From the NCBI RefSeq assembly GCF_964204645.1, contig NC_134028.1:15055263-15119262 (forward strand): 64,000 bases of DNA, given 5' to 3'. The position numbers were made by a program, and so were the translations under genes. The notes beneath the pieces are model-generated. The model was not told the origin of the DNA and ran no database searches. It saw nothing but the letters and a program-made list of their open reading frames with translations. Shown here piece after piece: positions 24,801 through 35,954 of this stretch (positions are counted from its first letter, which is position 1; every line of letters starts with the position of its first letter). Origin of the DNA: Tubulanus polymorphus (taxonomy: Eukaryota; Nemertea; Palaeonemertea; Tubulaniformes; Tubulanidae).

Positions 24801-27679
24801 CTAGTTAACAAGTGTGTTTTATGAGTATTTTGAATTTAAATTCAAATCGGGGTTCATGACGAATATTGAGCATTCTAGGGCTGGAGCAAGAAACGTGTGG
24901 GATCGTCCGCCAATGGTATCGCCAAAGAAATAATAAGGAGCCAGTCCGAGGTGGCTATTGAAAGCGACGACCGCATGTGAATGCATTGATTGAATGACAT
25001 CTCAAAAGTCAGATTATATAAAATTGAACATGATATATGGATAGGTTATTCCATATATACTGGTAAAATGATGCCCAATATGTGATATAAATGTTCAATT
25101 AAAAAGTAGAAACCGAATCCATAATTCAGTCTGGTATTGTTATAACATCAAACACTCAAATTCAATCCTTTGTTAGATTGGTAGCCAGTGTAGATGAGCA
25201 AGAATAGTGGTCCCTAATTTTAATGTGGACTATTCAACAAGTTGGAGTTTGTGTAGAGATGAATGAGTTTAAAATGGAGTGGAATTTAGATAATACTGTT
25301 TGAATGTCTATTACTCAATCTTTTTATTGATCATAAAAAATTGTGGTAAAATATTTGACTCTAGGGTTGGTTTTAGATTGTATCTCTCCACGCCATAGGT
25401 AATCACGGATATAGGACTACACAAAATTCCTTGTGTACAGCTCAACTTTAAGCTCGCCACGGATTTATCTCAATAATGATTATTTTTCCCACAAATTCTC
25501 CCCTTCGAAAAACCTAAACAACCAATGTACGCTTGCTCTAAGTTTGCCAATGCACTATTGTTACCTTTTCTAGCTATTTGCACTAGCTGTTTGTCGCAAA
25601 TAGATTGCATCCTCTATAACAGGAGTAAAGGATACAGCTCTGGGACCCGTTTCTCAAAAGATAGTTTAAATTAACCATCATCCAATATGATACATGACTA
25701 AATACACTGAAAAAGATCAACTATGTACACATTTCAAATTTCAAACCATGTTTTATCATTAGAAAATTACGACACAACGTTCGATCTCTCACTAGAGATA
25801 ATCTTTTTGAATTTGTACACTGAGTTTTCGTATCGTATTATCGTATTTTCAATTCTCTGCTTTTGAGTCAACACGTACAAAGTTATTTTAGCAATGAAAA
25901 TTTAATTGTCATTATAAATGTTAACTATCCACTGGTAAACTTACTAACTTTTGGCAACTGACCTTAGATCGTGGAATGGTCTCAGGTGGCCTGCTGATCC
26001 ACTCTTTATTTATACTACTAAAGAAATATACAGTATAAGACGTAAAAAGTATATGAACATATTATTTATCTTTATATCGCGATAATTCGTGTACGTATGA
26101 TTGAAAAACGATATTCTATCGAATCTCATGGTACTTATGATTATTGTGTATAGAATCAATAATTAGCAACCCTCCACGGATACGAAGCAGCCTAAGTTTA
26201 CATCCTACCAAAATTATCCTCGAAACTCTCACCATTATTTCAAGGGTCGGTCTTAGAAAATATATGAAGGACGTGCTCACAGGTTAACGAGGCCAAAAAT
26301 CTTCCCCAAAATTTCAAATTTTTACAAGCAAAGATATATACTTCATGCTTTTGGTGCAGAAAAAAATACATGTCCACAAAATGCAACTTGTGTTTTCAAA
26401 GTAAACGATTGAGTGTGGAATTGTTTCGAATTCAAGGTTTTCCCATTAACACTCCGGTATTTTTCAATAAGATAAGTCAAACTATTGTTGTGATGGCCAG
26501 TTGAATACTTATATATGTTATACTTAATGCATCTTTTCTTAGGACTTACATCTTTCTCTATTGGTTAGCGTTGTGATCACTCAAAATTAACCATAAGTTT
26601 GAATTCTCACTGATCTACTACATCTCTATAACAAAAATATATTTCATATCAGGCAATTAGCTTTGATCTGTGGTCAGTGGACAGCAGCTACGAAACATTT
26701 AAAACTACTACATTATCATTCCATCTATTCATGTATATATAATATGATATGATATGTTCTTTGTTCAGTTTAAAAGTCTTGATCGTAAAAGTTTGACAAG
26801 TCTCGCATGTTGGTACCGATACGCACGTTCACGCGAGTGAAATGTGCACGTTACAGGCTCAAATGCGCACGTTACAATTACAAATGGAAACGTTGTTCGT
26901 TCAAAACCCTACGTAAAAATCTAATGCATTTTAGCGGAATTTCAAAGTTAGCTCGCTACCTACAACAAAAATCGGACAAGACTTTTTCAAGCGACAAATT
27001 TAAATGTAAGAGCTAGTAGTACTAACGAAGGTATCAATAAACATATAAATTACTTATGGGGGTTCTGGTTAGCACTGGTAACTGGTCAGTACTGGTCAAG
27101 CATTGGTCAGTTAAACAATTTTTAGATTAATGCCCACATCATATCTAGTTATTTGACACCAAACAACTTAATTGTTTGCAAAACAAATAATTTACTATAT
27201 GGTCAGTACTGGTCATGCATTGGTCAGTTAAAAGACCATGGTCCACGCCACATTTGATACCAAACATGATTGGATTGTGTCGTTTCGAAAATTTATCTGT
27301 TGGGCAATTTGTGGTCAGCCCTGGTTCGTTAGGTTCTTATTTTGCGGGCATTTTATCTCGAACCACCGAAAGACCGAATCACTAATCAATTCACCAGATC
27401 ATTAATTGCTGAAAATGAAGATTAGTGTTTAACTAATAGTCCTTGTCTGAACTAAATGTCTCTGGTATGGGTCCTGTGGAATCATGTCCTTAACTGTACA
27501 CCGTACTGTATCTTTGTACTGTATCTTTTTATGTTTTCAAGTGGTCTTAAGTAGCGCTAATAGCCGAAAGTCGTTGATTTATGTGAAATTTACATACAGC
27601 GCCACTCGTTGGTAGTAAAACTAACCCGAGCAATACGGGTGTTAAATAGATACGCTAGCAAACCGGCATTCTCATAATG
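21801..27679 (-). mobile_element. Z2: second copy of the 5.85 kb Z element
   Basis: Nearly the full reverse complement of Z1, starting CATTATGAGTTTTCC (inner end) and ending GGCATTCTCATAATG (outer end). It interrupts X1 between GTCGTAGGCCT and TAAACTAAACACGCC. X2 has the uninterrupted site GTCGTAGGCCTAAACGAAACACGCC at about 33808-33830, so one T is duplicated or carried. It has one more unit in the tandem array (22330-22745) than Z1 and lacks about 28 bases near 27536. It carries the LINE fragment of Z1 at about 24805-25252 on the minus strand. No intact gene. Confidence 0.85.
24805..25252 (-). pseudogene. LINE reverse transcriptase fragment inside Z2
   Basis: Same decayed C-terminal LINE segment as in Z1 at 2817-3265, read on the minus strand. 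Shared position and stops show common descent through Z duplication, not independent insertion. Confidence 0.5.
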
Positions 27680-28084
27680 TAAACTAAACACGCCGAAGAG
27701 ATATAGCGGAGAAAAGCTGTTATGTCGACGAGGTATCAAAATAAAAGAATATATTACTTTATTCGGCCGCGGGCCTCTATATTAATACCATCAATACTCT
27801 ATATTTCCTACAGTACATACCGATCATTGTCAAATGCACAAGGTATTTACTAAATACAAGTATATAACACACTCCTATCCGTATGCTGGACTCACACTTG
27901 ACATTCGGAGTAAGCGTTCGCTGTGGGGGAAATGAGATCGTTCGCTGTGTCGCTTGAAGTGTTTATCGAGTTTTACGCGACCTTTAAGCTTTAGTATGGT
28001 GGCTGATAAGATAAAAAAACACGAATATGCAAATGAGGGTAAAATTACGACAAAACGACAAAACTAAAATAACGCGAGAAAATG
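27680..28084 (+). other. X1 internal noncoding segment
   Basis: Matches X2 at 33827-34140 and 34337-34510 (CACGCCAAAGAGATATAGCGG, CGGCCGCGGGC, AGCGTTCGCTGTGGGGG, GACAAAACGACAA.ACTAAAATAACGCG). It links the Z insertion point to the minisatellite. No coding capacity recognised. Confidence 0.7.
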
Positions 28085-30830
28085 ATTTTGATATTGTCGC
28101 CCGCGACAATTCATTATTTTGGTTTTATCGCCCACGACAATTCATTACTTTGGTTTTATCGTCAGCGACAATGCATTATTTTTGTTTTGTCGCCCGCGAC
28201 AATTCTTCTTTTTTGGTTTTGTCGCCCGCGACAATTCATTATTTTGGTTTTATATTTTGTTTTTGTCGCCCGCGACAATTTTCTTTTTTGGTTTTGTCGC
28301 CCGCGACAATTCAATATTTTGGTTTTATTGCCTGCGACAATTCAATACTTTGGTTTTATCGCCCGCGATAATTCATTATTTTGGTTTTGTCGCCTGAGAA
28401 AATTCATTATTTTGGTTTTATCGCCCGCGACAATTCATTATTACAGTTTTATCGCCCGCGACAATTCATTATTTTGGTTTTGTCGCCCGCGACAATTCAC
28501 CATTTTGGTTTTGTCGCCCGCGACAATTCATTATTTTGGTTTTATCGCCCACGACAATTCATTACTTTGGTTTTATCGCCAGCGACAATGCATTATTTTG
28601 GTTTTGTCGCCTGAGAAAATTCATTATTTTGGTTTTATCGCCCGCGACAATTCATTATTACAGTTTTATCGCCCGCGACAATTCATTATTTTGGTTTTGT
28701 CGCCCGCGACAATTCACCATTTTGGTTTTGTCGCCCGCGACAATTCATTATTTTGGTTTTATCGCCCACGACAATTCATTACTTTGGTTTTATCGCCAGC
28801 GACAATGCATTATTTTTGTTTTGTCGCCCGCGACAATTCTTCTTTTTTGGTTTTGTCGCCCGCGACAATTCATTATTTTGGTTTTATATTTTGTTTTTGT
28901 CGCCCGCGACAATTTTCTTTTTCGGTTTTGTCGCCCGCGACAATTCAATATTTTGGTTTTATCGCCCGCGACAATTCAATACTTTGGTTTTATCGCCCGC
29001 GATAATTCAATATTTTGGTTTTTTCGCCTGAGAAAATTCATTATTTTGGTTTTATCGCCCGCGACAGTTCATTATTTTGGTTTTATCGCCCGCGACAATT
29101 CATTATTTTGGTTTTGTCGCCCGCGACAATTCATTATTTTGGTTTTGTCGCCCCGACAATTCTTTTTTTGGTTTTGTCGCCCGCGACAATTCATTAGTTT
29201 GGTTTTGTCGCCCGCGACAATTCAATATTTTGGTTTTGTCGCCAGCAACAATTCATTATTTTGGTTTTGTCGCCCCGACAATTCTTTTTTTGGTTTTGTC
29301 GCCCGCGACAATTCATTAGTTTGGTTTTGTCGCCCGCGACAATTCAATATTTTGGTTTTACCGCCCGCGACAATTCATTATTTTGGTTTTGTCGCCCCGA
29401 CAATTCACCGTTTTGGTTTTGTCGCCCGCGACAATTCATTATTTTGGTTTTGTCGCCCCGACAATTCTTTTTTTGGTTTTGTCGCCCGCGACATTTCATT
29501 AGTTTGGTTTTGTCGCCCGCGACAATTCAATATTTTGGTTTTATCGCCAACGACAATTCATTACTTTGGTTTTATCTCCAGCGACAATTCATTATTTTGG
29601 TTTTTTCGCCCGCGACAATTCTTGTTTTTGGTTTTGTCGCCCGCGACAATTGATTATTTTGGTTTTATCGCCCGCGACAATTCAATATTTTGGTTTTATC
29701 GCCCGCGATAATTCATTATTTTGGTTTTATCGCCCGCGACAATTCAATATTTTGGTTTTATCGCCCGCGATAATTCATTATTTTGGTTTTGTCGCCCGAG
29801 ACAATTCATTATTTTGGTTTTATCGCCCGCGACAATTCATTATTTTGGTTTTGTCGCCCGCGACAATTCATTACTTTGGTTTTATCGTCCGAGACAATTC
29901 ATTATTTTGGTTTTATCGCCCGCGACAATTCAATATTTTTGTTTTATCGCCCGCGACAATTCTTTTTTGGGTTTTGTCGCCCGCGACAATTCATTAGTTT
30001 GGTTTTGTCGCCCGCGACAATTCAATATTTTGGTTTTGTCGCCCGCAACAATTCATTATTTTGGTTTTATCGCCCGCGACAATTCATTATTTTGGTTTTG
30101 TCGCCCCAACAATTCTTTTTTTGGTTTTGTTGCCCCGCGAAAATTCATTAGTTTGGTTTTGTCGCCCGCGATAATTCATTATTTTGGTTTTATCGCCCGC
30201 GACAATTCATTATTTTGGTTTTGTCGCCCGAGACAATTCATTATTTTAGTTTTATCGCCCGCGACAATTCATTATTTTGGTTTTACCGCCCGCGACAATT
30301 CATTATTTTGGTTTTGTCGCCCCGACAATTCACCGTTTTGGTTTTGTCGCCCGCGACAATTCATTATTTTGGTTTTGTCGCCCCGACAATTCTTTTTTTG
30401 GTTTTGTCGCCCGCGACAATTCATTAGTTTGGTTTTGTCGCCCGCGACAATTCAATATTTTGGTTTTATCGCCCACGACAATTCATTACTTTGGTTTTAT
30501 CTCCAGCGACAATTCATTATTTTGGTTTTGTCGCCCGCGACAATTCTTGTTTTTGGTTTTGTCGCCCGCGACAATTGATTATTTTGGTTTTATCGCCCGC
30601 GACAATTCAATATTTTGGTTTTATCGCCCGCGATGATTCATTATTTTGGTTTTATCGCCCGCGACAATTCAATATTTTGGTTTTATCGCCCGCGATAATT
30701 CATCATTTTGGTTTTGTCGCCCGAGACAATTCATTATTTTGGTTTTATCGTCCGAGACAATTCAATATTTTGGTTTTATCACCCGCGACAATTCATAAGT
30801 TTGGTTTTGTCGCCCGTGACAATTCTTTTT
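28085..30830 (+). repeat. 31-bp hairpin minisatellite, about 88 units
   Basis: The unit is TTTTGGTTTTGTCGCCCGCG plus ACAATTCATTA, 31 bp, with the palindromic core GTCGCCCGCGAC. Variants change one or two bases (ATCGCCCGCGAC, GTCGCCCCGAC, GAATTC to CAATAC). Because 31 is one more than a multiple of three, the reading frame cycles every three units, and all three plus-strand phases lack stops. The long ORFs here (up to 391 codons) are therefore by-products. Blocks of units are themselves duplicated, for example about 29360-29760 and 30286-30690. Confidence 0.95.
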
Positions 30831-32238
30831 CAGTCCACTTGGGACTTTAGTCCCAGCGGGCTATTGTGTTCACTTTTCGTCCGTCCGTCCGTCCATAGAC
30901 GGAATCCAGTTATTTTGGGAAGTTTTGAAGACGCTTCAAGGTAATGTCTTGATATTTGGTTTATACATGTATCTACCCTAGACACATCGTCAGCCCAAAA
31001 ACTGGCCCTGTCAGATTCAAGATGGCCGACTGGCAGCCATTGTTGTTTGCCAAAATCAGCACTTTTTAAACATTTTCGAAGTTTTCGTGGGAAATTTTGA
31101 AGACGCTTTGATCAATTACCTTGATCTTTCGTTTATATTTGAATCTACCAAAGGCCCATCAGCATGATAAAATTGGGTCGATCTGACTCAAGATGGTCGT
31201 CCTATGACCTTTTTAGTGCCCAAAAATGTAAATTTTGGCCAGAATTCTAGGTCCTGTAGCTTCCTACTGGTTTGCCATTTCTCATTGCAATTGCTGATGG
31301 GTATTCTTTAGAGAGGGATGTTTTATACCTGGGACAGGTATTTTTGATCAGCCAATTATGACGCAATTGGCGGCCATCTTGGTGTCATCAGTACTCATTC
31401 GTAGGTGGGAAAAAGTTTTTCCACATTAAATTGATACCTAAGCATATTGTGTTACTATATTCAGTTGGAAAGTTGTAGCCCATAACGTGTTCTATGATTT
31501 TGGTGAGTTTCAAGGTCATTGGTTTTAGTATGTGGCCATCAGGGGTCGTTGAATAATACAATAACTTAGTATTGCTATATTATATTTGTACCAAGGCATA
31601 TTTTGTTACCATGATCAATTGCAAAGTTGTAGTTCATGACATCGTCTATGATTGTGGTGAGTTTTTAACGACATTAGTTATTCCATATAGTCACCAGGGG
31701 GCGTTGAATAGTAGAATGGCTTAGTATTTCCTTATTAGATTGGTACCTAGGCATATTTTGTTACCATGATCCATTGCAAAGTTGTAGATCATGACATCGT
31801 CTATGATTGTGGTGAGTTTTTAACGACATTAAGTATTCCATATAGTCACCAGGGGGCGTTGAATAGTAGAATGGCTTAGTGTTTCCTTATTAGATTGGTA
31901 CCTAGGCATATTTTGTTACTATGATCAATTGCAAAGTTGTATTTCATGACATGTACTACGATTGTGGTGAGTTTTAAGGTCATTGGGTTTTGCATATGGT
32001 CACCAGGGGCGTTGAATAGTAGAATAACTTAGTATTTCCATATTAAATTGGTAACGAGGCATATTTTGTTATCACAATCAATTACAAAATCATAGCTGCT
32101 CACATGTTCTATGATTGTGGTGGGTTCCAAGGTCATTGGTTTTTGTATATGGTCACTAGAGGGCGTTATGTATTGAAATTGTTAGATTGTTGAGCATTTG
32201 AAACCACTTCCCAAGTGAGCATGGTGTCCCTGGATCCC
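30831..32238 (+). mobile_element. W: noncoding repeat inserted in the minisatellite
   Basis: Starts CCACTTGGGACTTTAGTCCC with a small hairpin and a (GTCC)n run, and ends near CTTCCCAAGTGAGCATGG. The minisatellite resumes directly after it, so it was probably inserted in the array. Its second half has about five imperfect units of roughly 150-155 bp, each with AGGCATATTTTGTTACCATGA and CACCAGGGGGCGTTGAATAGTAGAAT. No ORF of note. Family not recognised. Confidence 0.6.
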
Positions 32239-32625
32239 TAGTTTAGTTTTGTCTCCCGCGACAATTCATTATTCTGGTTTTGTCGCACGCAACAATTCAA
32301 TATTTTGTTTTTGTCGTCCGCGACAATTCATTATTTTGGTTTTATCGCCCGCGACAATTCATTATTGTGGTTTTATCGCCCGCGACAATTCATTATTTTG
32401 GTTTTATCGCCCGCGACAATTCATTATTTTTGTTTTGTCGCCCGTGACAATTCAATATTTTGGTTTTGTCACCCGCGACAATTCATAATTTTGGTTTCAT
32501 CGCCCGCGACAATTCATTATTTTGGTTTTATCGCCCGCGACAATTCATTATTTTTGTTTTGTCGCCCGTGACAATTCAATATTTTGGTTTTGTCACCCGC
32601 GACAATTCATAATTTTGGTTTTGTC
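32239..32625 (+). repeat. 31-bp minisatellite, second block (~12 units)
   Basis: Same GTCGCCCGCGAC unit as 28085-30830, resuming after W. Open frames across it are by-products of the repeat. Confidence 0.9.
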
Positions 32626-32639
32626 CCCGTGGTTTTGTC

Positions 32640-32970
32640 GGAACATTAAGTTTTTTGGTCGAACAGTGTGTTAAGGTCGTTTTGGAAATTTACTCGGTCG
32701 GGTATATTTTGGATTACTGTGTATGTCATTTGTCAGGACATTAAACAGAAGACGACTTAGGATACTACCTTGCGTGACTCCACTAGTTAGACCGTCTCAT
32801 TCCAAGATGAGGCGTTCCGTTGATTTCGGTTACAAGTTTCCGTTCAGAGATAACTGCTGAGCCATTTTAACGACCTATCATTGATACTGTTTCCTAATAG
32901 CCTCTTTAGTAATGGCTGATGTTGAACCTTATCAAATGCTTATTTGAAATCCACCGTTGAACAGGATTCT
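32640..32970 (-). pseudogene. LINE reverse transcriptase fragment (motifs A and B) in X1
   Basis: Minus-strand translation gives VDFK, a stop, AFDKVQHQPLLKRL, then LKWLSSYLSERKLVTEING, and in another frame GVTQGSILSRLLFNVLTNDI. These correspond to RT motif A (DFxxAFDxV), the SYLxxR block and motif B (GVPQGSxLGPLLF) of CR1/Jockey-type LINEs. Stops and one or more shifts disable it. It lies just inside the 3' end of X1, so X1 either captured it or inherited it from a host locus. Confidence 0.75.
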
Positions 32971-33017
32971 AAGACTGTGCAGAAAACCCGTTATCGCTGC
33001 TTTGCAGCTATATTTTT

Positions 33018-33078
33018 ACTTATTTTTTGATTCAATATTATCTGATTTATCATCTGTTTCGATATTATCTGATTTTTA
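33018..33078 (-). pseudogene. Polinton-2 sliver between X1 and X2
   Basis: About 20 minus-strand codons rich in Asp, Asn, Glu and Lys. They sit where the C-terminus of the Polinton-1 gene at 55006-55608 would be and resemble it in composition. They show that X1 and X2 entered Polinton-2 a few dozen bases apart. Confidence 0.45.
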
Positions 33079-35107
33079 GGGTTTTCTGTTATTTCACAGA
33101 AAACCCTATTGATATCCGCGTGATTATTAGGGTTTTCTGTTATTTCACAGAAAACCCTATTGATATCCGCGTGATTATTATTATTATTATTTTCTTCCAC
33201 ACTATTTTTACTAAAAGAACAAAGGCTTTGTTACCTTGACGCTGTTGTCGATACAATCCATCTGATATCATTCAGCTCACTTTGATGTACATATACCCCG
33301 TGCGTATTTTGAAGAATCATCGTTACAAAAGCACTGTCGGGCCGTAAACATCGAAAATTGAGCCCCATTCAAAGAGCCGACATGTTTTTCTAAGTCCTCT
33401 TTCCGAAATCTACCGCACGTTTCTTGTCACATCAATTATCAATTCAAGCATAAATTAACAAATTTATTACCCAAAGATTGCACATTCTGTCGCGGTTTTT
33501 AAAAACTAATTTTAACAATAGCCCATTTTCCTCATCAAATCGTATTACCGATATACAGGAAATTTACTACTTTAGATTTTACTGTCGAGCACTGTCGAGC
33601 CGTAAACATCGACGAATCGACGTGTGTCACTACATCGTCGTTCCGGGGATCAGCTGTGAGTTTCACCTCATCATGAGAATCAAATCGAGTACAAATTAAT
33701 TTATTACTACCAGTGATTTGGCTGCGGGCGTCATGCAGTTAGTTTAGCAATACCTATTTTTCTTTATCAAATTAACCGTGTATTTACTAAGATAAATCAT
33801 AAGTGTATCGGGGAGTCGTAGGCCTAAACGAAACACGCCAAAGAGATATAGCGGAGAAAAGCTTTTATGTCGACGAGGTATCAAAATAAAAGAATATATT
33901 ACTTTATTCGGCCGCGGGCTTCAACCTCTATATCAATACCATCAATACTCTATATTTCCTACAGTACATACCGATCATTGTCAAATGCACAAGGTATTTA
34001 CTAAATACAAGTATATAACACAATCCTTTCCGTATGCTGGACTCACACTTGACATTCGGACTAAGCGTTCGCTGTGGGGGAAAGGGATCGTTCGCTGTGT
34101 CGCTTGAAGTGTTTATCGAGTGTGACGCGGCTTTAGGCCTACCGGTACTGAGCTTTGCTGTCTCAAACAAACACAGTATAATTGTTGCGTTTATTAACGG
34201 ACTCATTGGATTGAACTTCAAAACAAAATTTACGATATTTAGGTGGGTTGTTATTCAATAGGCCTACGACCAATCTGTCCGGATGTAAGGCCTACGCATA
34301 TACATAGGCCTACATAGGCTAGTAGTCTCTACTAGGTTAAGCGTTCGCTGTGGGGGAAAGGAGATCGTTCGCTGTGTCGCTTGAAGTGTTTATCGAGTTT
34401 TACGCGACCTTAAGGCTTTAGTATGGTGGCTGATAAGGGCCATGCGTAAAAAAACACATATATGCAAATGAGGGCGACATTATGACAAAACGACAAGACT
34501 AAAATAACGCGAAAAAACAATAATTTTGGTTTTGTCGCCCGCGACAAATCATTATTTTGGTTTTATCGCCCGCGACAATTCATTATTTTGGTTTTATCGC
34601 CCGCGACAATTCATTATTTTGGTTTTGTCGCACGCAACAATTCATTATTCAATCTTTTAATATAGATTTATATGAACCTTAGGTCTACCTTGTAATTAAC
34701 AAATTATTCGAAAGCAAAGATCTTGCATTCGAGTTTATTCATTTTAAGCAGTTTCTTTATTTCAAGCCCCGGATTGATTGTCTAAATCTCTTTGCTCTTC
34801 TCGTGACTTGTATTCAATTAAATTTTCTATTCTCATTCTACAATTTGTACGTGAATACTATCAACGGTAGCATTTGTTTCTTTTCGTTTCGTTTTTCATA
34901 ATGATTTTGTAATTTATTTAAATCTTTATTTTATCGCGACGGGTGCTTCCGCTTTTAAACTGTTAGTTTATTACTTCCGATTTTTTAATCTTCATTAATT
35001 TATTCATTCTTTATGACTTCTCTCTCCAAAATCGGAATAATTGTATCCTTAGACGCTTTTGATCTTGATTTTTAATGACTTTGCAAAACCACCTGTCGCA
35101 GTATATT
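33079..35107 (+). mobile_element. X2: Helentron-like element with doubled 5' hairpin
   Basis: Begins with two head-to-tail copies (about 50 bp each, 33078-33127 and 33128-33178) of TTAGGGTTTTCTG..CAGAAAACCCT..GATATCCGCGTG, then TTATTATT and the body shared with X1 and X3. It has the empty Z site at about 33818. A 100-bp block (AGCGTTCGCTGTGGGGG..) is present twice, at 34061-34140 and 34337-34440. After four minisatellite units the sequence at 34650-35080 is unmatched and noncoding. Its 3' end is uncertain; GTCGCAGTATATTT at 35094-35107 may be a diverged form. Confidence 0.55.
34515..34650 (+). repeat. 31-bp minisatellite, third block (4 units)
   Basis: Four units of the GTCGCCCGCGAC repeat in X2, next to the same leader (GACAAAACGACAAGACTAAA) as the long array in X1. 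The array therefore expanded in one copy and stayed short in the other. Confidence 0.9.
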
Positions 35108-35954
35108 TAGGGTTTTCTGTTATTTCACAGAAAACCCTTTTGATATCCGCGTGATTATTATTATTATTATTATTTTCTTCCACACTATTTTTACCAAAAG
35201 AACATAGGCTTTGTTACCTTACCGCTGTTTCATACACAATCCATATAATATTGTTCAGCTCACTGAGATCTACAAATAGCCCGCGTGTTTTTTCACGAAT
35301 CATCGTTACAAAAGCGCTGTCGGGCCGTAAACATCGAAAATTTAGCCCCATTCAATGGGGCGACATGTTTTTCGAGTCGTCATCCCGAAATCAAAGGCGT
35401 TTTTACGAGCATCCGATGTTTGCGATCGATCGTAGGAACGCATTTACGAGCACCGATTTTTGCGATCGATTTCACGATCGGCGTTTTTACGAACACGATT
35501 TTCCGATCGATTTTTGAAATCGACCAACTCGCTCGGCGAGCGATTTGGCGATTTGATTTCCAAGATGGCGGCGCCCACGACGCAGACAGTGTGAGTGGAT
35601 TGAGGCGATATTTTGATAATTTTCCCATCAAACCGCACCAGCGCTAGGCCTAATATATTTATATATCATAGATGATACATTTTATATCGACAAGACGCAA
35701 GAATAACATGGTAGTAGGGTCCATTCAATAATGTCACTTCAATTTATCCCGTTCTCCGGCATTCTCCAGTCTTTTTACTTTAGTTAGTCGTTATATCAAT
35801 TGTGGCATTTTACAATTCATGATAAGTCAGACTAAGAGCGGTACAGGCACTTGACTTATATACATGATATTCAAAGGATGAAGATAAGGCAATATATTGT
35901 TGATTCACCTTTTGTAGGTCGTATTACAGAGAGTTTTCAATCGAAATAGATGGC

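Larger units (their letters stand above)
15567..33017 (+). mobile_element. X1: composite Helentron-like element with nested insertions
   Basis: The 5' end is TTAGGGTTTTCTGTTACATCACAGAAAAC, a hairpin shared with X2 (33079) and X3 (35108), followed by GATTCGCGTG and TTATTATTAT. The 3' end is GCAGAAAACCCGTTATCGCTG..TTTGCAGCTATATT at about 32980-33015. Polinton-2 sequence flanks both ends. Internal X sequence shared with X2 lies at 21164-21800 and 27680-28085, then the 31-bp minisatellite and a LINE fragment. Nested inside are MITE copy 3, Y2, Z2 and W. The Helentron label is inferred from the end structure; no Rep/helicase gene is present. Confidence 0.6.

Noticed and set aside
28085-30830. Regular 31-bp repeats resembling a CRISPR array
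   Set aside because: There are no unique spacers: the whole 31-bp unit repeats. The setting is eukaryotic and no cas-like gene is present.
28082-30944. Long overlapping ORFs with RPRQFIILVLSPATIHYFGF repeats
   Set aside because: They follow from a 31-bp repeat without stops in the three forward phases. No independent sign of coding.
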